64,000 nt of DNA, taken from Granulibacter bethesdensis (GTDB lineage Bacteria > Pseudomonadota > Alphaproteobacteria > Acetobacterales > Acetobacteraceae). This document shows, one piece after another, positions 34,425-43,362 of this stretch; within the stretch, counting starts at the first letter, position 1, and each line of letters begins with the position of its first letter. The DNA lies in the NCBI RefSeq assembly GCF_001889545.1, contig NZ_CP018194.1:2553501-2617500 (forward strand), in the 5' to 3' direction. The notes beneath the pieces were generated by a model. That model saw only the letters and a list, made by a program, of their open reading frames with translations, had not been told where the DNA came from and did no database searches. A program made the translations under genes and the position numbers.

Positions 34425-35252
34425 CTACCGCACCGGTTCCATAACCGGCGCACCAGACAATTCGCCTGCCCGTCTGATCGCCGCCTTGACGGCGCGTGAA
34501 AAAGCAGAAGGCAGGGCGTCGTCGGCCATCAGTACTTTCAACGCCTGTTCCGTGGTCCCCCCGGGGCTGGTCACAGCGCGGCGCAATACCGCCGCATCGG
34601 CGTCCTCCCGCTCCAGCAGCGAGGCCGCCCCAATCACTGTCTGACGGGCCATGCTGCGCGCCAGAGCAGGCTCCAGCCCCTGTTCCAGGGCACAACGCTC
34701 CAGCAATTCCGCGATCAGAAACACATAGGCCGGGCCACCACCGGAAATCGCCGTGGCTGCCAGAAGCTCGGTTTCCTGCTCCGCCCATGCCACGGTACCG
34801 ACGGCCTCCAGCAGGGTGTGGCACAGACTACACTGTGCGCCATCCACATGCGGACCGGCATGCGCCATGGTGAACCCTTTACCAATCGCTGAAGGGGTAT
34901 TCGGCATGGAACGGATAATCGCCGCTTCCTCACCCAGTATCCCGGCCAGAGCGGCCTGCGTCAGCCCGGCCATGACGGACAGAAACACCGCATGCCCGGC
35001 AAAGCGGGCGTAAGCGGGCAAAATGGACGGCGCGACCTGCGGCTTCACCGCCAGAATTACGGCAGCCGGACGAAAATCAGCGGGAATATGCGTCGCATCC
35101 GGCACAACGCTCACGTTCTCCCCCAAAGCACGCGGGGAGGGTGAAACGACAAAGGAGCGGGACAATCCCCGCTCCTGCCATGAACGTAACATGGCGCCGC
35201 CCATCTTGCCGCAACCGACCAGCAGGATGGGCGGGATCGGGGGAAGGCTCAT
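34425..35252 (-). CDS. proC: Pyrroline-5-carboxylate reductase
   Basis: 275 residues from the ATG at 35252, which overlaps the YbjN gene as ATGA. LLVGCGKMGGAM is the NADPH-binding Rossmann motif, AVKPQV and IIRSMPNTP are family signatures, and SGGGPAYVFLIAE plus SPGGTTEQALKVL mark the C-terminal dimer domain. It performs the last step of proline synthesis. Confidence 0.96.
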   Translation of the reverse strand: MSLPPIPPILLVGCGKMGGAMLRSWQERGLSRSFVVSPSPRALGENVSVVPDATHIPADFRPAAVILAVKPQVAPSILPAYARFAGHAVFLSVMAGLTQAALAGILGEEAAIIRSMPNTPSAIGKGFTMAHAGPHVDGAQCSLCHTLLEAVGTVAWAEQETELLAATAISGGGPAYVFLIAELLERCALEQGLEPALARSMARQTVIGAASLLEREDADAAVLRRAVTSPGGTTEQALKVLMADDALPSAFSRAVKAAIRRAGELSGAPVMEPVR

Positions 35253-35752
35253 GCCTCCCCCACACATTCGAGCATTGCCGCAGCCATGGCCTCGGTCGGG
35301 GCCTTGCCACCCCACAGCACGAACTGGAAGGCCGGGAAAAACCGTTCGCATTCCGTAATGGCGATATCCATCATGTCCTCCAGACTTTCCGCCGACGCAC
35401 CCGGCGCGCCACGCAACAGAACGGAATGCCGGAACAGCGGCATGCCATCCTCACTATCCATTCCGAAATGGCCGATCCAGAGCTTGTCATTGGCCAGCGC
35501 CAACAGCTCATAAAGGGCGGCGCGCCGCTTTTCCGGTACTTTCAGATCGAATGTACAGGTGAAATGCATAGCGCTGATTTCAGACGACCAACTGAAATAC
35601 AGCCCGTAATCACACCATTTTCCGGGGGCCTCAGCGGCCATTTCGTGATCGCTGCGGCGATCGAAAATCCAGTCATTTGCGGTGACGATCTGCTCCAGCA
35701 TATCCAGCGGATTGGAGGAACGCTCCTGCACGGAGAAGGACAGGGCAGTCAT
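35249..35752 (-). CDS. YbjN-domain protein
   Basis: 167 residues from the ATG at 35752, preceded by AGGTGGGAG. NPLDMLEQIVTANDWIFDR at the start and WCDYGLYFSWSSEISAMHFTCTFDL in the middle are typical of the YbjN family, whose fold resembles type III secretion chaperones. In E. coli YbjN affects stress tolerance and motility, but its molecular role is unknown. Pairing with proC is common in alphaproteobacteria. Confidence 0.88.
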   Translation of the reverse strand: MTALSFSVQERSSNPLDMLEQIVTANDWIFDRRSDHEMAAEAPGKWCDYGLYFSWSSEISAMHFTCTFDLKVPEKRRAALYELLALANDKLWIGHFGMDSEDGMPLFRHSVLLRGAPGASAESLEDMMDIAITECERFFPAFQFVLWGGKAPTEAMAAAMLECVGEA

Positions 35753-35921
35753 GATGGGTCTCCCACCTGGAGGAAGGCCAAATGTGGCCAGGGGGACGCA
35801 ACGGCACCGGCGCGGTTCCGGTCGTACCCTGGATACCACTCCGGCAGCCTAACGATGTGTCAGGCCGTGCCGCAAGGGCTGCTGAATCATCAGGCGGCAC
35901 AGAATGGCGTTCCCGGCCCGT

Positions 35922-36221
35922 TCAGGCGCCGGAAGGCTTGTCCTGTTGCGCAACAGAGACAGAATTGGCCTCCAGTGCGGCCACACGCTGCTCCAGCGCA
36001 TCGACCCTGGCCTGAAGGGCTTCCTGCGCATCACGGGCGGTGGCGGCCAGCTCCAGCGCAACATCCAGATCCTCACGCCGGGCGACATCCAGACGGCGCA
36101 GCGTTTCCTCGACCCGCGCCCGCACCAGTGCCTCCACCTCCTCCCTCAGTCCGGAAACTGCGGAGAGGGCACCACCGGCCAGACCGGCCAGATCGTCCAA
36201 AAAACGGGGGCGGGATGTCAT
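35922..36221 (-). CDS. UbiK-type ubiquinone biosynthesis accessory factor (BMFP domain)
   Basis: 99 residues from the ATG at 36221, with AGGAG 9 bases upstream. The protein is almost entirely helical: an amphipathic N-terminal segment (FLDDLAGLAGGALSAV), then a coiled coil rich in Arg, Glu and Ala (LRREDLDVA and ALQARVDALEQRVAALE). This matches the BMFP/UbiK family, which binds membranes and promotes aerobic ubiquinone synthesis. It is divergent from lgt. Confidence 0.88.
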   Translation of the reverse strand: MTSRPRFLDDLAGLAGGALSAVSGLREEVEALVRARVEETLRRLDVARREDLDVALELAATARDAQEALQARVDALEQRVAALEANSVSVAQQDKPSGA

Positions 36222-36422
36222 TGCGAACGCTCCTTGCACGTCGGGATGGGCAGGGATCCCTTTTTAAAAATCACCCCCCATCTGGGGTCGATACAGCATT
36301 GAACGGGCAGCCACGTAAAGAGAGCATCCACCATAGCAGAGGTGGTCCATTTGACCGCCCGCGAAGCACTGCCTATTCACCCTCAGGACAGCCCCATCAG
36401 GCGTGACGCCGCGAGGAGTAAC

Positions 36423-37271
36423 ATGCTGCCCGTGATGATGTTTCCCGGCTTCGATCCCGTTCTGGTGCAGGTCGGCCCCTTTGCGATCCGCTGGTATGCC
36501 CTGGCCTATATTGTCGGGCTGGTGCTGGGTTGGCGACTGATGCGGCGGCTGGTTCGGCTTGACCCCGCCGTCGCATCAGTCGAACAGGTGGACGATTTCC
36601 TGACCTGGGCCACGCTGGGCGTGGTGCTGGGGGGGCGGCTTGGATACGTGCTGTTCTACCAGCCATCATTTTTTCTGACGCATCCCGGAGCCATCATTCA
36701 GGTCTGGCATGGGGGAATGAGCTTCCATGGCGGCATGCTGGGGGTGGTCGTGGCCACCATCCTGTTCTGCCACCGCAATCGCATTTCTTTTCTGGGTTTT
36801 GCCGACCGGCTGGTCGTCTGTGTGCCGCTCGGCCTGATGCTGGGGCGCATCGCCAATTTCATCAATGGCGAGCTGTGGGGCCGCGCTGCACCGGACTGGC
36901 TGCCCTGGGCGATGATTTTTCCCTCCGGCGGTCCTGTGCCGCGTCATCCCAGCCAGCTTTACGAGGCGGGGCTGGAAGGCGCGTTGCTGTTCATCGTCAT
37001 GCTGCTGCTGGTGCGTCGCCCTGCGGTACGGGCGCGGTTCGGACAGCTCGGCGGCTCGTTTCTGATCGGATACAGCATTGCCCGCATCCTTTCCGAGCAT
37101 TTCAGAGAGCCGGATTCGTTCCTCGGCTTTCTGACATTTGGCCTGACGATGGGACAAATTCTCTGCCTGCCCATGGCCATGGCGGGGCTCTGGCTGGTCC
37201 TGCGTGCCCGCACCAATGCCCCTGCCAATGCTCCTTCCACAGGGCAGACGGATATCCGGTCCGCCCCATGA
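36423..37271 (+). CDS. lgt: Prolipoprotein diacylglyceryl transferase
   Basis: 282 residues from the ATG at 36423, preceded by GAGGAG. There are about seven membrane helices, with the family signature GRIANFINGELWGR and a conserved HPSQLYEA stretch. Lgt adds diacylglycerol to the lipobox cysteine of lipoprotein precursors such as BamB and MltA in this window. The stop overlaps the next ATG as ATGA. Confidence 0.97.
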   Translation: MLPVMMFPGFDPVLVQVGPFAIRWYALAYIVGLVLGWRLMRRLVRLDPAVASVEQVDDFLTWATLGVVLGGRLGYVLFYQPSFFLTHPGAIIQVWHGGMSFHGGMLGVVVATILFCHRNRISFLGFADRLVVCVPLGLMLGRIANFINGELWGRAAPDWLPWAMIFPSGGPVPRHPSQLYEAGLEGALLFIVMLLLVRRPAVRARFGQLGGSFLIGYSIARILSEHFREPDSFLGFLTFGLTMGQILCLPMAMAGLWLVLRARTNAPANAPSTGQTDIRSAP

Positions 37272-38302
37272 CCGCATGCCCGGAGCGGCTGGACCGTTTC
37301 ATGGCCCGGGCGAACGCGGCCTATTACGCCACACATGACCCGTTTGCGGATTTCACCACCGCACCGGAAATCAGTCAGGCGTTCGGCGAAGTGCTGGGTC
37401 TGTGGGCCGCCATGGGGTGGCAGCAGATGGGCGCGCCTGCTCAGATCGTGCTGGCTGAAGCCGGACCGGGGCGCGGGACGCTGATGGCTGATGCTCTGTC
37501 CGCGATCCGCCGGGCCATGCCCGCTTTTGCTGATGCAGCCACGATCATTTTCATCGAAACCTCTCCAAGGCTGCGCGCCATTCAGGCGGAGCGCGTGCCG
37601 GAGGCCCGCTTTGCCGCCGATCTCGATGAGATTCCGGATACGCCCCTGATCCTGCTGGGCAATGAGTTTCTGGATGCCCTGCCGATCCGCCGCTTCGTCC
37701 GACAGAAAACAGAATGGCGGGAGCAGTTTGTAGACGTGCAGCCCGATGGGAGTTCCACCCTTACAACAGGCGCCATGGAGCCTCCCTCCCCCTGCCTGCC
37801 GGAAATGGCAGCGGAAGGCAGCCTCCGGGAATGGTCGGAAGCGTCGCATGACATCATCACCCGCCTCGCCGGACGGCTGATACGCCAGAGTGGAATGGCT
37901 CTGTTTCTGGATTACGGTCCGGCTCAAAGCGGTTTCGGCGATAGTTTGCAGGCTCTGGCGCAGGGTGTTCCGGTCGATCCGTTCAGCCTGCCCGCCGGAG
38001 CAGCCGATCTGACCGCCCATGTCGATTTCTCCGCGCTGATGGACACCGCCCGCACCGCAGGTGCCAACGGATACGGACCGGTGGCGCAGGGGCGGTTTCT
38101 GCTGTCGCTCGGTCTGATGCAGCGTTGCCAGCGTCTGGCATCCGGCCAGCCCGCCGCTACGGCCCGCCGGATCATGAATGCAGGGCAGAGGCTGACACAG
38201 GCGGAATATATGGGCACCCTGTTCAAGGCGATGGCCCTGACTTCGCCCGGCCTGCCGGTTCCGGCAGGTTTCGAACCTCTCCCGACGCGGGATATTGTCT
38301 GA
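37268..38302 (+). CDS. SAM-dependent methyltransferase, MidA/NDUFAF7 family
   Basis: 344 residues from the ATG at 37268. YYATHDPFADFTTAPEISQAFGE is the family N-terminus, EAGPGRGTLMAD the SAM-binding loop and LGNEFLDALPIRRF the following conserved strand. In mitochondria NDUFAF7 dimethylates an arginine of complex I, and bacterial members are less well understood. It is translationally coupled on both sides (ATGA with lgt, TGATG with pgeF), an arrangement common in alphaproteobacteria. Confidence 0.92.
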   Translation: MTACPERLDRFMARANAAYYATHDPFADFTTAPEISQAFGEVLGLWAAMGWQQMGAPAQIVLAEAGPGRGTLMADALSAIRRAMPAFADAATIIFIETSPRLRAIQAERVPEARFAADLDEIPDTPLILLGNEFLDALPIRRFVRQKTEWREQFVDVQPDGSSTLTTGAMEPPSPCLPEMAAEGSLREWSEASHDIITRLAGRLIRQSGMALFLDYGPAQSGFGDSLQALAQGVPVDPFSLPAGAADLTAHVDFSALMDTARTAGANGYGPVAQGRFLLSLGLMQRCQRLASGQPAATARRIMNAGQRLTQAEYMGTLFKAMALTSPGLPVPAGFEPLPTRDIV

Positions 38303-39141
38303 TGACCGATCTGGCCCAAGCTGCTGCTGCGCCCACACTGCCCGAGCGGATCATGGGGCCCGAGCGGATCATGGGGCCCGAGCGGATCATAGGGCCACTT
38401 GCAGCCCCGCATGGTTTTTTCACCCGGCGCGGCGGCGTTTCATCCGGGCCTTATGCCAGTCTGAACGGATCGCTGTCCGGCGGAGATGATCCTGTGGCCG
38501 TGCACGAAAACCGCGCCCGGATCGCGCATTGTCTGGGGGCTGACACGCTGCTGGGGCTGCGGCAGGTGCATGGCACCACGGTTATCAGGGTCGAAACGCC
38601 CTGGGCTGCCGGTTCCGGCCCGGATGCGGATGCGATGATCACCGACCGGCCCGGTATCGCTCTGGGCGTCATCACGGCCGATTGCGGCCCGGTACTGTTC
38701 GAGGGCAGACGCGAGGATGGCTCCCTGATCGTCGGCGCAGCCCATGCCGGATGGCGCGGAGCGGTGGCGGGGATTCTGGAAGCCACAGCAGACTCCATGC
38801 GGTCATGGGGAGCAGTCTCTTTGCGCGCCTGTATCGGCCCCTGCATCGCCCGGAACAGCTATGAGGTCGGGGCCGATCTGCGGGCCGCCCTGCTGGAAGC
38901 CGACCCGTGTGGCAGCCTCTATCTGCATGACGGACGGGATTCGGAACACTGGCAATTCGATCTGGCGGGTTACTGCCTGCATCGTCTGACCCGGAACGGA
39001 ATCGAGGCCGAGGCTCTGTTGATCGATACTCTGACGGATACCGAACGCTTCTACAGTCATCGCCGCCGCACCCTCGCCGGTGGGGGTGCCATCGGCCATC
39101 AGGTCTCCGCCATTCTTTGCCCGCAACCCGGCGCAGCCTGA
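38302..39141 (+). CDS. pgeF: Purine nucleoside phosphorylase/laccase-domain protein (YfiH family)
   Basis: A 279-residue protein. GFFTRRGGVSSGPYASLN begins the conserved domain, ITADCGPVLF and AHAGWRGAVAGI supply the zinc-binding Cys and His, and CIGPCIARNSYEV follows. The family has been described as peptidoglycan-editing and as purine nucleoside phosphorylase. Residues 14-31 are three copies of the hexapeptide PERIMG (the last PERIIG), from an 18-base tandem repeat, and lie outside the fold. Confidence 0.93.
   Translation: MTDLAQAAAAPTLPERIMGPERIMGPERIIGPLAAPHGFFTRRGGVSSGPYASLNGSLSGGDDPVAVHENRARIAHCLGADTLLGLRQVHGTTVIRVETPWAAGSGPDADAMITDRPGIALGVITADCGPVLFEGRREDGSLIVGAAHAGWRGAVAGILEATADSMRSWGAVSLRACIGPCIARNSYEVGADLRAALLEADPCGSLYLHDGRDSEHWQFDLAGYCLHRLTRNGIEAEALLIDTLTDTERFYSHRRRTLAGGGAIGHQVSAILCPQPGAA
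38341..38394 (+). repeat. Coding tandem repeat, 18 bp x 3
   Basis: CCCGAGCGGATCATGGGG occurs twice exactly and a third time with one change (ATAGGG), in frame near the start of pgeF. The copy number can change without altering the frame. Confidence 0.95.
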
Positions 39142-39147
39142 CCAGCC

Positions 39148-39186
39148 AGAAACGCCCACCAGAAACGCCCACCAGAAACGCCCACC
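39148..39186 (+). repeat. Intergenic tandem repeat, 13 bp x 3
   Basis: AGAAACGCCCACC repeats three times exactly between pgeF and the following lipoprotein gene. It ends 22 bases before that gene's ATG, so a copy-number change would move the upstream region of the start site. Confidence 0.95.
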
Positions 39187-39208
39187 AGGGACAATCGGGA
39201 AAGCTTTC

Positions 39209-40246
39209 ATGATCCGCCTGCCCTTCTGCCTGAACCGCTTCCCTATTATGCTTGTCTGCCTGAGCGGTCTGCTCGGCCTGTCCGGCTGCGGCGATCTGCC
39301 ACGTCCTTTCATGGGGCATCCCGGTCAGACCGCCATGAAGCTCGCCGCGCCGCCACCTGCGCGTCTGGCAGTACCCACGCCCGGCAATGCATTGCTGGAT
39401 GACAATTCCAGCAAGCTGCTCGCGACCTCCATTGCCCATGCTCTGGATGACCACACCGTGCCTGCCGTGGCCGGGCCGGTGAAAAAAGGTGACTGGTGGC
39501 TGGGAATCACGGCCACTACACAGGGCAACACCGTCGTGCCTCATTACGAAGTCTTTGACCCGACCGGAAAATCTCACGGCAAGGCCGACGGTCTGTCCAT
39601 GCCCGTTTCAGGCTGGGCCGCCGGAGACCGTACGATGCTCAGGCAGGAGGCGCTGACCTCCGCCGACAAAATCTCCGACCTGCTGAACGACGTCGATGCG
39701 GCGATGAAACAGAGCGATCCGAACAGCCTGTTCAACCGTCCGGCCCGGATCGCCGTGCTGGACGGAATCGGCGCACCGGGCGATGGCAATACGACGCTGT
39801 CTATGCAGATGAAAATGGCGCTGCCCAAAATCGGGATCACCATCGCCAGTGACGAATCGGCCCAGACCGCACCCGCCGATTTTACGGTGCAACCACGCGT
39901 CAGAACCGCACCGGGGGCCAATGGATCGGAGCGGATCGAAATTCAGTGGATCGTCACCGATAGCAGTGGCCAGGAAAGCGGTCGCACCATCCAGATCAAC
40001 GAAATTCCCCCCGGCACGCTGGACCTGCACTGGGGGGACGTCGCCTATGTCGCCTCCACCGAGGCCGCGGGCGGTATCAAGCAGGTGATCCAGAATGCCA
40101 CTGGCCTCAACCGGGCCAAGGCCAAGGCTGCTGCCGGAAAAACCGCGGAAAAACCGGCCGAGACCGCATCCTCCACCGCTTTGTCCGTCCCGCCGGAGGA
40201 CGCCTTGCATAAAGCCCCTGTTTCCCCACAATCCCCCTTGCCGTGA
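39209..40246 (+). CDS. Lipoprotein of unknown function
   Basis: 345 residues from the ATG at 39209. The signal (MIRLPFCLNRFPIMLVCLSGLLGLSGC) ends in a lipobox with Cys27, so the protein should be lipidated by Lgt. The body contains WWLGITATTQGNTVVPHYEVFDPTGKSHG and a repeat-like beta-rich region; the C-terminal 50 residues are Ala/Pro/Lys-rich and probably disordered. I do not recognise a family. It is on the same strand as pgeF, 67 bases downstream. Confidence 0.82.
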   Translation: MIRLPFCLNRFPIMLVCLSGLLGLSGCGDLPRPFMGHPGQTAMKLAAPPPARLAVPTPGNALLDDNSSKLLATSIAHALDDHTVPAVAGPVKKGDWWLGITATTQGNTVVPHYEVFDPTGKSHGKADGLSMPVSGWAAGDRTMLRQEALTSADKISDLLNDVDAAMKQSDPNSLFNRPARIAVLDGIGAPGDGNTTLSMQMKMALPKIGITIASDESAQTAPADFTVQPRVRTAPGANGSERIEIQWIVTDSSGQESGRTIQINEIPPGTLDLHWGDVAYVASTEAAGGIKQVIQNATGLNRAKAKAAAGKTAEKPAETASSTALSVPPEDALHKAPVSPQSPLP

Positions 40247-40387
40247 TGGCGGAAACATCACTGAAACAACACGCATGGCGGATTTGCTGCACAGGATGGT
40301 TGGACACGGTTCCGACACATTGGTAGAAGGCGCGCGCCGCCGGGCATCCGGGCCGCAAAGGCGGTTAAGACGCGGGATCTGAAAATC

Positions 40388-41320
40388 ATGAAGATTGTGG
40401 CTTGCAACAGCAACCGTCCACTGGCAGAGGCGGTCGCGGCAGCCCTCAACCTGCCCCTGACGAAAGCCTCCGTCAGGCGCTTCGCGGATATGGAAGTGTT
40501 CGTGGAAATCCACGAAAACGTCCGCGGTGAGGATGTGTTCGTCATTCAGTCGACCTCCTATCCCGCCAATGACAATCTGATGGAGCTGCTGATCACGCTG
40601 GATGCGCTGCGGCGCGGTTCCGCACGGCGTGTCACGGCGGTGATCCCGTATTTCGGCTATGCCCGGCAGGATCGTAAGTCCGGCCCCCGCACCCCGATCA
40701 GCGCCAAGCTGGTGGCCAACCTGATTACCGAGGCCGGCGCCAACCGCGTGCTGACCATGGATCTGCATGCCGGCCAGATTCAGGGTTTCTTTGATATTCC
40801 GGTGGATAATCTCTATGCCGCCCCGCTTTTCGCCCGCGACATCGCGGAGCGTTTCCACGGGCGTGACATCATGATCGTCTCCCCCGATGTCGGCGGCGTG
40901 CTGCGCGCCCGCGCCATCGCCACGCGCCTGAACACCGACCTTGCCATTATCGACAAGCGCCGTGAACGGGCGGGCGTCTCCGAGGTGATGAACGTGATCG
41001 GGGATGTGGAGGGACGAGACTGCATCCTGATCGACGATATCTGCGACTCCGGCGGAACGCTCTGCAATGCCGCCGCGGCCCTGATCGCCAATGGCGCAGC
41101 CTCCGCCAGCGTCTATACCACGCATGGCGTGCTGTCCGGCGGTGCGGTCGCCCGGATCGCCTCCAGCCCGATCAGCATGATGACCATCACTGACAGCATT
41201 CTGGCCACCGAAGCCGTCAGGCTGGCCCAGAATGTCCGTCAGCTGACCATTGCCCCGCTTCTGGCCGAGGCGATGCGCCGCATCAGCGACGAAAGCTCAG
41301 TCAGCTCTCTCTTCGATTGA
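40388..41320 (+). CDS. prs: Ribose-phosphate pyrophosphokinase (PRPP synthetase)
   Basis: A 310-residue protein. VDNLYA and [11 protein letters not shown] flank the flag loop, [13 protein letters not shown] binds ribose phosphate and [14 protein letters not shown] is the PRPP-binding motif. It makes PRPP from ribose-5-phosphate and ATP for purines, pyrimidines, histidine and tryptophan, and here also for the UbiA-type phosphoribosyltransferase at the left edge. A 141-base gap without recognised elements precedes it. Confidence 0.98.
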   Translation: MKIVACNSNRPLAEAVAAALNLPLTKASVRRFADMEVFVEIHENVRGEDVFVIQSTSYPANDNLMELLITLDALRRGSARRVTAVIPYFGYARQDRKSGPRTPISAKLVANLITEAGANRVLTMDLHAGQIQGFFDIPVDNLYAAPLFARDIAERFHGRDIMIVSPDVGGVLRARAIATRLNTDLAIIDKRRERAGVSEVMNVIGDVEGRDCILIDDICDSGGTLCNAAAALIANGAASASVYTTHGVLSGGAVARIASSPISMMTITDSILATEAVRLAQNVRQLTIAPLLAEAMRRISDESSVSSLFD

Positions 41321-41333
41321 GGCCAGGGGTATC

Positions 41334-41942
41334 ATGGGCCTTCCCCCTGCCTCCACCAGCCGCATGCCGCCCGCGCAGGGTCCTGAACTGGCCCCTGTGC
41401 CGTTCTGGTTCCTGCGCCATGGCGAAACGGACTGGAACACGCTCAATCTGGCGCAGGGTGCCACAGACGTGAAACTCAACGCCGCCGGGCTGGCTCAGGC
41501 GCGTCTCGCGGCGGAGCGTCTGCGCGGACGCGGCATTCGGACGCTGGTCAGCTCCCCGCTGTCCCGGGCGCGGGATACGGCGGAACTGGTCAGTCAGCAT
41601 ATCGGGGTGCCGGTGCAGATTGATCCCAAGCTGCGTGAATGCGCCTTCGGAGAACGCGAAGGCCAGCCGATGAGCGAATGGTTCGACGCCTGGGTGCGCG
41701 GCGAATCGACCCCGCCCGGCGCGGAAAGCTTCAGTGATCTGAAGCGCCGCGCCGCTGTAGCGGTGGGCAATGCGCTGCAACTGCCGGGACCCGTGCTGAT
41801 CATCGCCCATGGCGCCCTGTTTCGTGCGGTGCGGGCGCTGATGGGCATGCCGCCCAATGTCCGTACCCCCAATGCCGTGCCTTATCTGTGCCGTCCCCCC
41901 ACCGGCAGCGACCGGCCCTGGACCCTGATGCCCGCCACCTGA
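41334..41942 (+). CDS. Histidine phosphatase family protein
   Basis: 202 residues from the ATG at 41334, with AGGGG upstream. WFLRHGETDWN holds the catalytic RHGE motif, SSPLSRARDTAEL the second arginine, ECAFGEREGQ the acid and IIAHGALFRAV the second histidine. It resembles phosphoglycerate-mutase-like phosphatases (CobC/GpmB type). It starts 13 bases after prs and is likely co-transcribed. The substrate is unknown. Confidence 0.9.
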   Translation: MGLPPASTSRMPPAQGPELAPVPFWFLRHGETDWNTLNLAQGATDVKLNAAGLAQARLAAERLRGRGIRTLVSSPLSRARDTAELVSQHIGVPVQIDPKLRECAFGEREGQPMSEWFDAWVRGESTPPGAESFSDLKRRAAVAVGNALQLPGPVLIIAHGALFRAVRALMGMPPNVRTPNAVPYLCRPPTGSDRPWTLMPAT

Positions 41943-42026
41943 GCAACGGTGGACCCGTTTCTTGCAGAACAGGCAGGAAACAGAAGCGTGTTGCCGGAAC
42001 GGATACGATTCGCTAAACCGCGCCCC

Positions 42027-42065
42027 ACGCCGGCACCCCTGGAGGCCGGCGTTTAACGTTTTTGC
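42027..42065 (+). terminator. Intrinsic terminator or attenuator before rplY
   Basis: ACGCCGGC and GCCGGCGT pair across a 10-base loop (42027-42052) and are followed by TTTAACGTTTTT. It ends the preceding phosphatase transcript or attenuates rplY, whose ATG is 14 bases further on. Confidence 0.6.
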
Positions 42066-42078
42066 TTAGGAGCATTCC

Positions 42079-42720
42079 ATGGCCACTTTCACACAGATCG
42101 AGGCCGAGGCACGCTCGCGAGCCGGTAAGGGGGCGGCGCGGGCGACTCGGCGTGAGGGTAAGGTTCCGGCCGTCATCTACGGTGCGCGACAGACCCCGGA
42201 GCTGATCAAGCTGGACCCCCGTATCATTCATCGCGAGCTCAATCGCGGTGGCTGGCGGTCCCGCCTCTACGAAATCAACGTCGATGGCGCCTCCACCCGC
42301 GCCCTGATCCGCGACGTGCAGTTCCACCCGGTGACCGATGCGCCGGAGCATGTGGACTTCCAGCGCCTTGCCGCCGGTGAGCAGGTACGCGTGGCCGTGG
42401 CTGTGCAGTTCCAGAACGAAGCCACCAGCCCGGGCCTGAAGCGCGGCGGCGTGCTGAACATCGTTCGTCACACCGTGGAAGTGCTGTGCGACCCGGATCA
42501 CGTGCCGGAGCATTTCGAAGCTGATCTCGGCACGCTGGATATCGGCGACAACATCCGCTGGTCCGATCTGAAGGGCACCGGCGAAGCAAAGCCGACCATT
42601 CTGGACCGCGACTTCGTCGTTGCCACCGTCGCACCGCCGACCACCATCGCCGAAGCAGCCGCCCCGGTCGCCGAAGCAGCAGCGCCCGCCAAGGCTCCGG
42701 CCAAAGGCGCGAAGAAGTAA
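42079..42720 (+). CDS. rplY: 50S ribosomal protein L25 (CTC form)
   Basis: A 213-residue long form. The L25 domain at the N-terminus ([28 protein letters not shown]) binds 5S rRNA, and a second TL5-like beta domain ends near residue 185. An Ala/Pro/Lys-rich tail follows. TAGGAG precedes the ATG. It sits ahead of pth and ychF, a common bacterial order. Confidence 0.96.
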   Translation: MATFTQIEAEARSRAGKGAARATRREGKVPAVIYGARQTPELIKLDPRIIHRELNRGGWRSRLYEINVDGASTRALIRDVQFHPVTDAPEHVDFQRLAAGEQVRVAVAVQFQNEATSPGLKRGGVLNIVRHTVEVLCDPDHVPEHFEADLGTLDIGDNIRWSDLKGTGEAKPTILDRDFVVATVAPPTTIAEAAAPVAEAAAPAKAPAKGAKK

Positions 42721-42732
42721 CGAGGCCGTATC

Positions 42733-43317
42733 GTGCCGTCCCTGCTGCTCTGGACCGGATTAGGGAATCCCGAACCCGGTATGGCGCTTCAGCGGCACAA
42801 TATCGGCTTCATGGCCGTCGATGCCATCGCGCAGCGCCATGGGTTCACCCCATGGCGCAACCGATTCAAGGGTCTGACGGCGGAAGGAACCCTTGCCGGG
42901 CGCAAGATCATCCTGCTGAAACCGATGACCTACATGAACGCCTCCGGCGAAAGCGTTCAGCCTGCCACCGCGTTTTTCAAACTGCCTGCTGACGCTGTCA
43001 GCGCCTTTCACGATGAGCTTGATCTTGCCCCCGGCAAGGTGCGGGTCAAACGGGGCGGGGGTGCCGCCGGGCATAACGGCCTGCGCAGCCTGGACCGGAT
43101 GCTTGGGACACCGGAATACTGGCGGATTCGCCTCGGGATCGGCCATCCGGGCAGCAAGGAGCGGGTGCACGGCCATGTGCTGGGCAATTTCGCCAAAAGC
43201 GATCAGGAATGGCTCGGTCCCCTGCTGGATGCCGTCGCCGATGCCGCCCCGATTCTGGCAGAAGGCCGCGCGGAGGATTTCATGACACGCATTGCCCTGC
43301 TGACCCATCGTCAGTGA
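42733..43317 (+). CDS. pth: Peptidyl-tRNA hydrolase
   Basis: A 194-residue protein with a GTG start 12 bases after rplY. TGLGNPEPGMALQRHNIGF carries the catalytic His and Asn, and FHDELDLAPGKVRVKRGGGAAGHNGL holds the conserved Asp and the tRNA-binding loop. It recycles peptidyl-tRNAs from stalled ribosomes. Confidence 0.96.
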   Translation: MPSLLLWTGLGNPEPGMALQRHNIGFMAVDAIAQRHGFTPWRNRFKGLTAEGTLAGRKIILLKPMTYMNASGESVQPATAFFKLPADAVSAFHDELDLAPGKVRVKRGGGAAGHNGLRSLDRMLGTPEYWRIRLGIGHPGSKERVHGHVLGNFAKSDQEWLGPLLDAVADAAPILAEGRAEDFMTRIALLTHRQ

Positions 43318-43362
43318 GTTTCCCGCCTGCATGCAGGCGCCTTATCCGAAGGTTAAGACCCC

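Noticed and set aside
36629-36635. G7 run in lgt (and another at the glgC edge) as slippage sites
   Set aside because: They encode ordinary glycine codons in conserved motifs, and seven Gs are common in GC-rich DNA.
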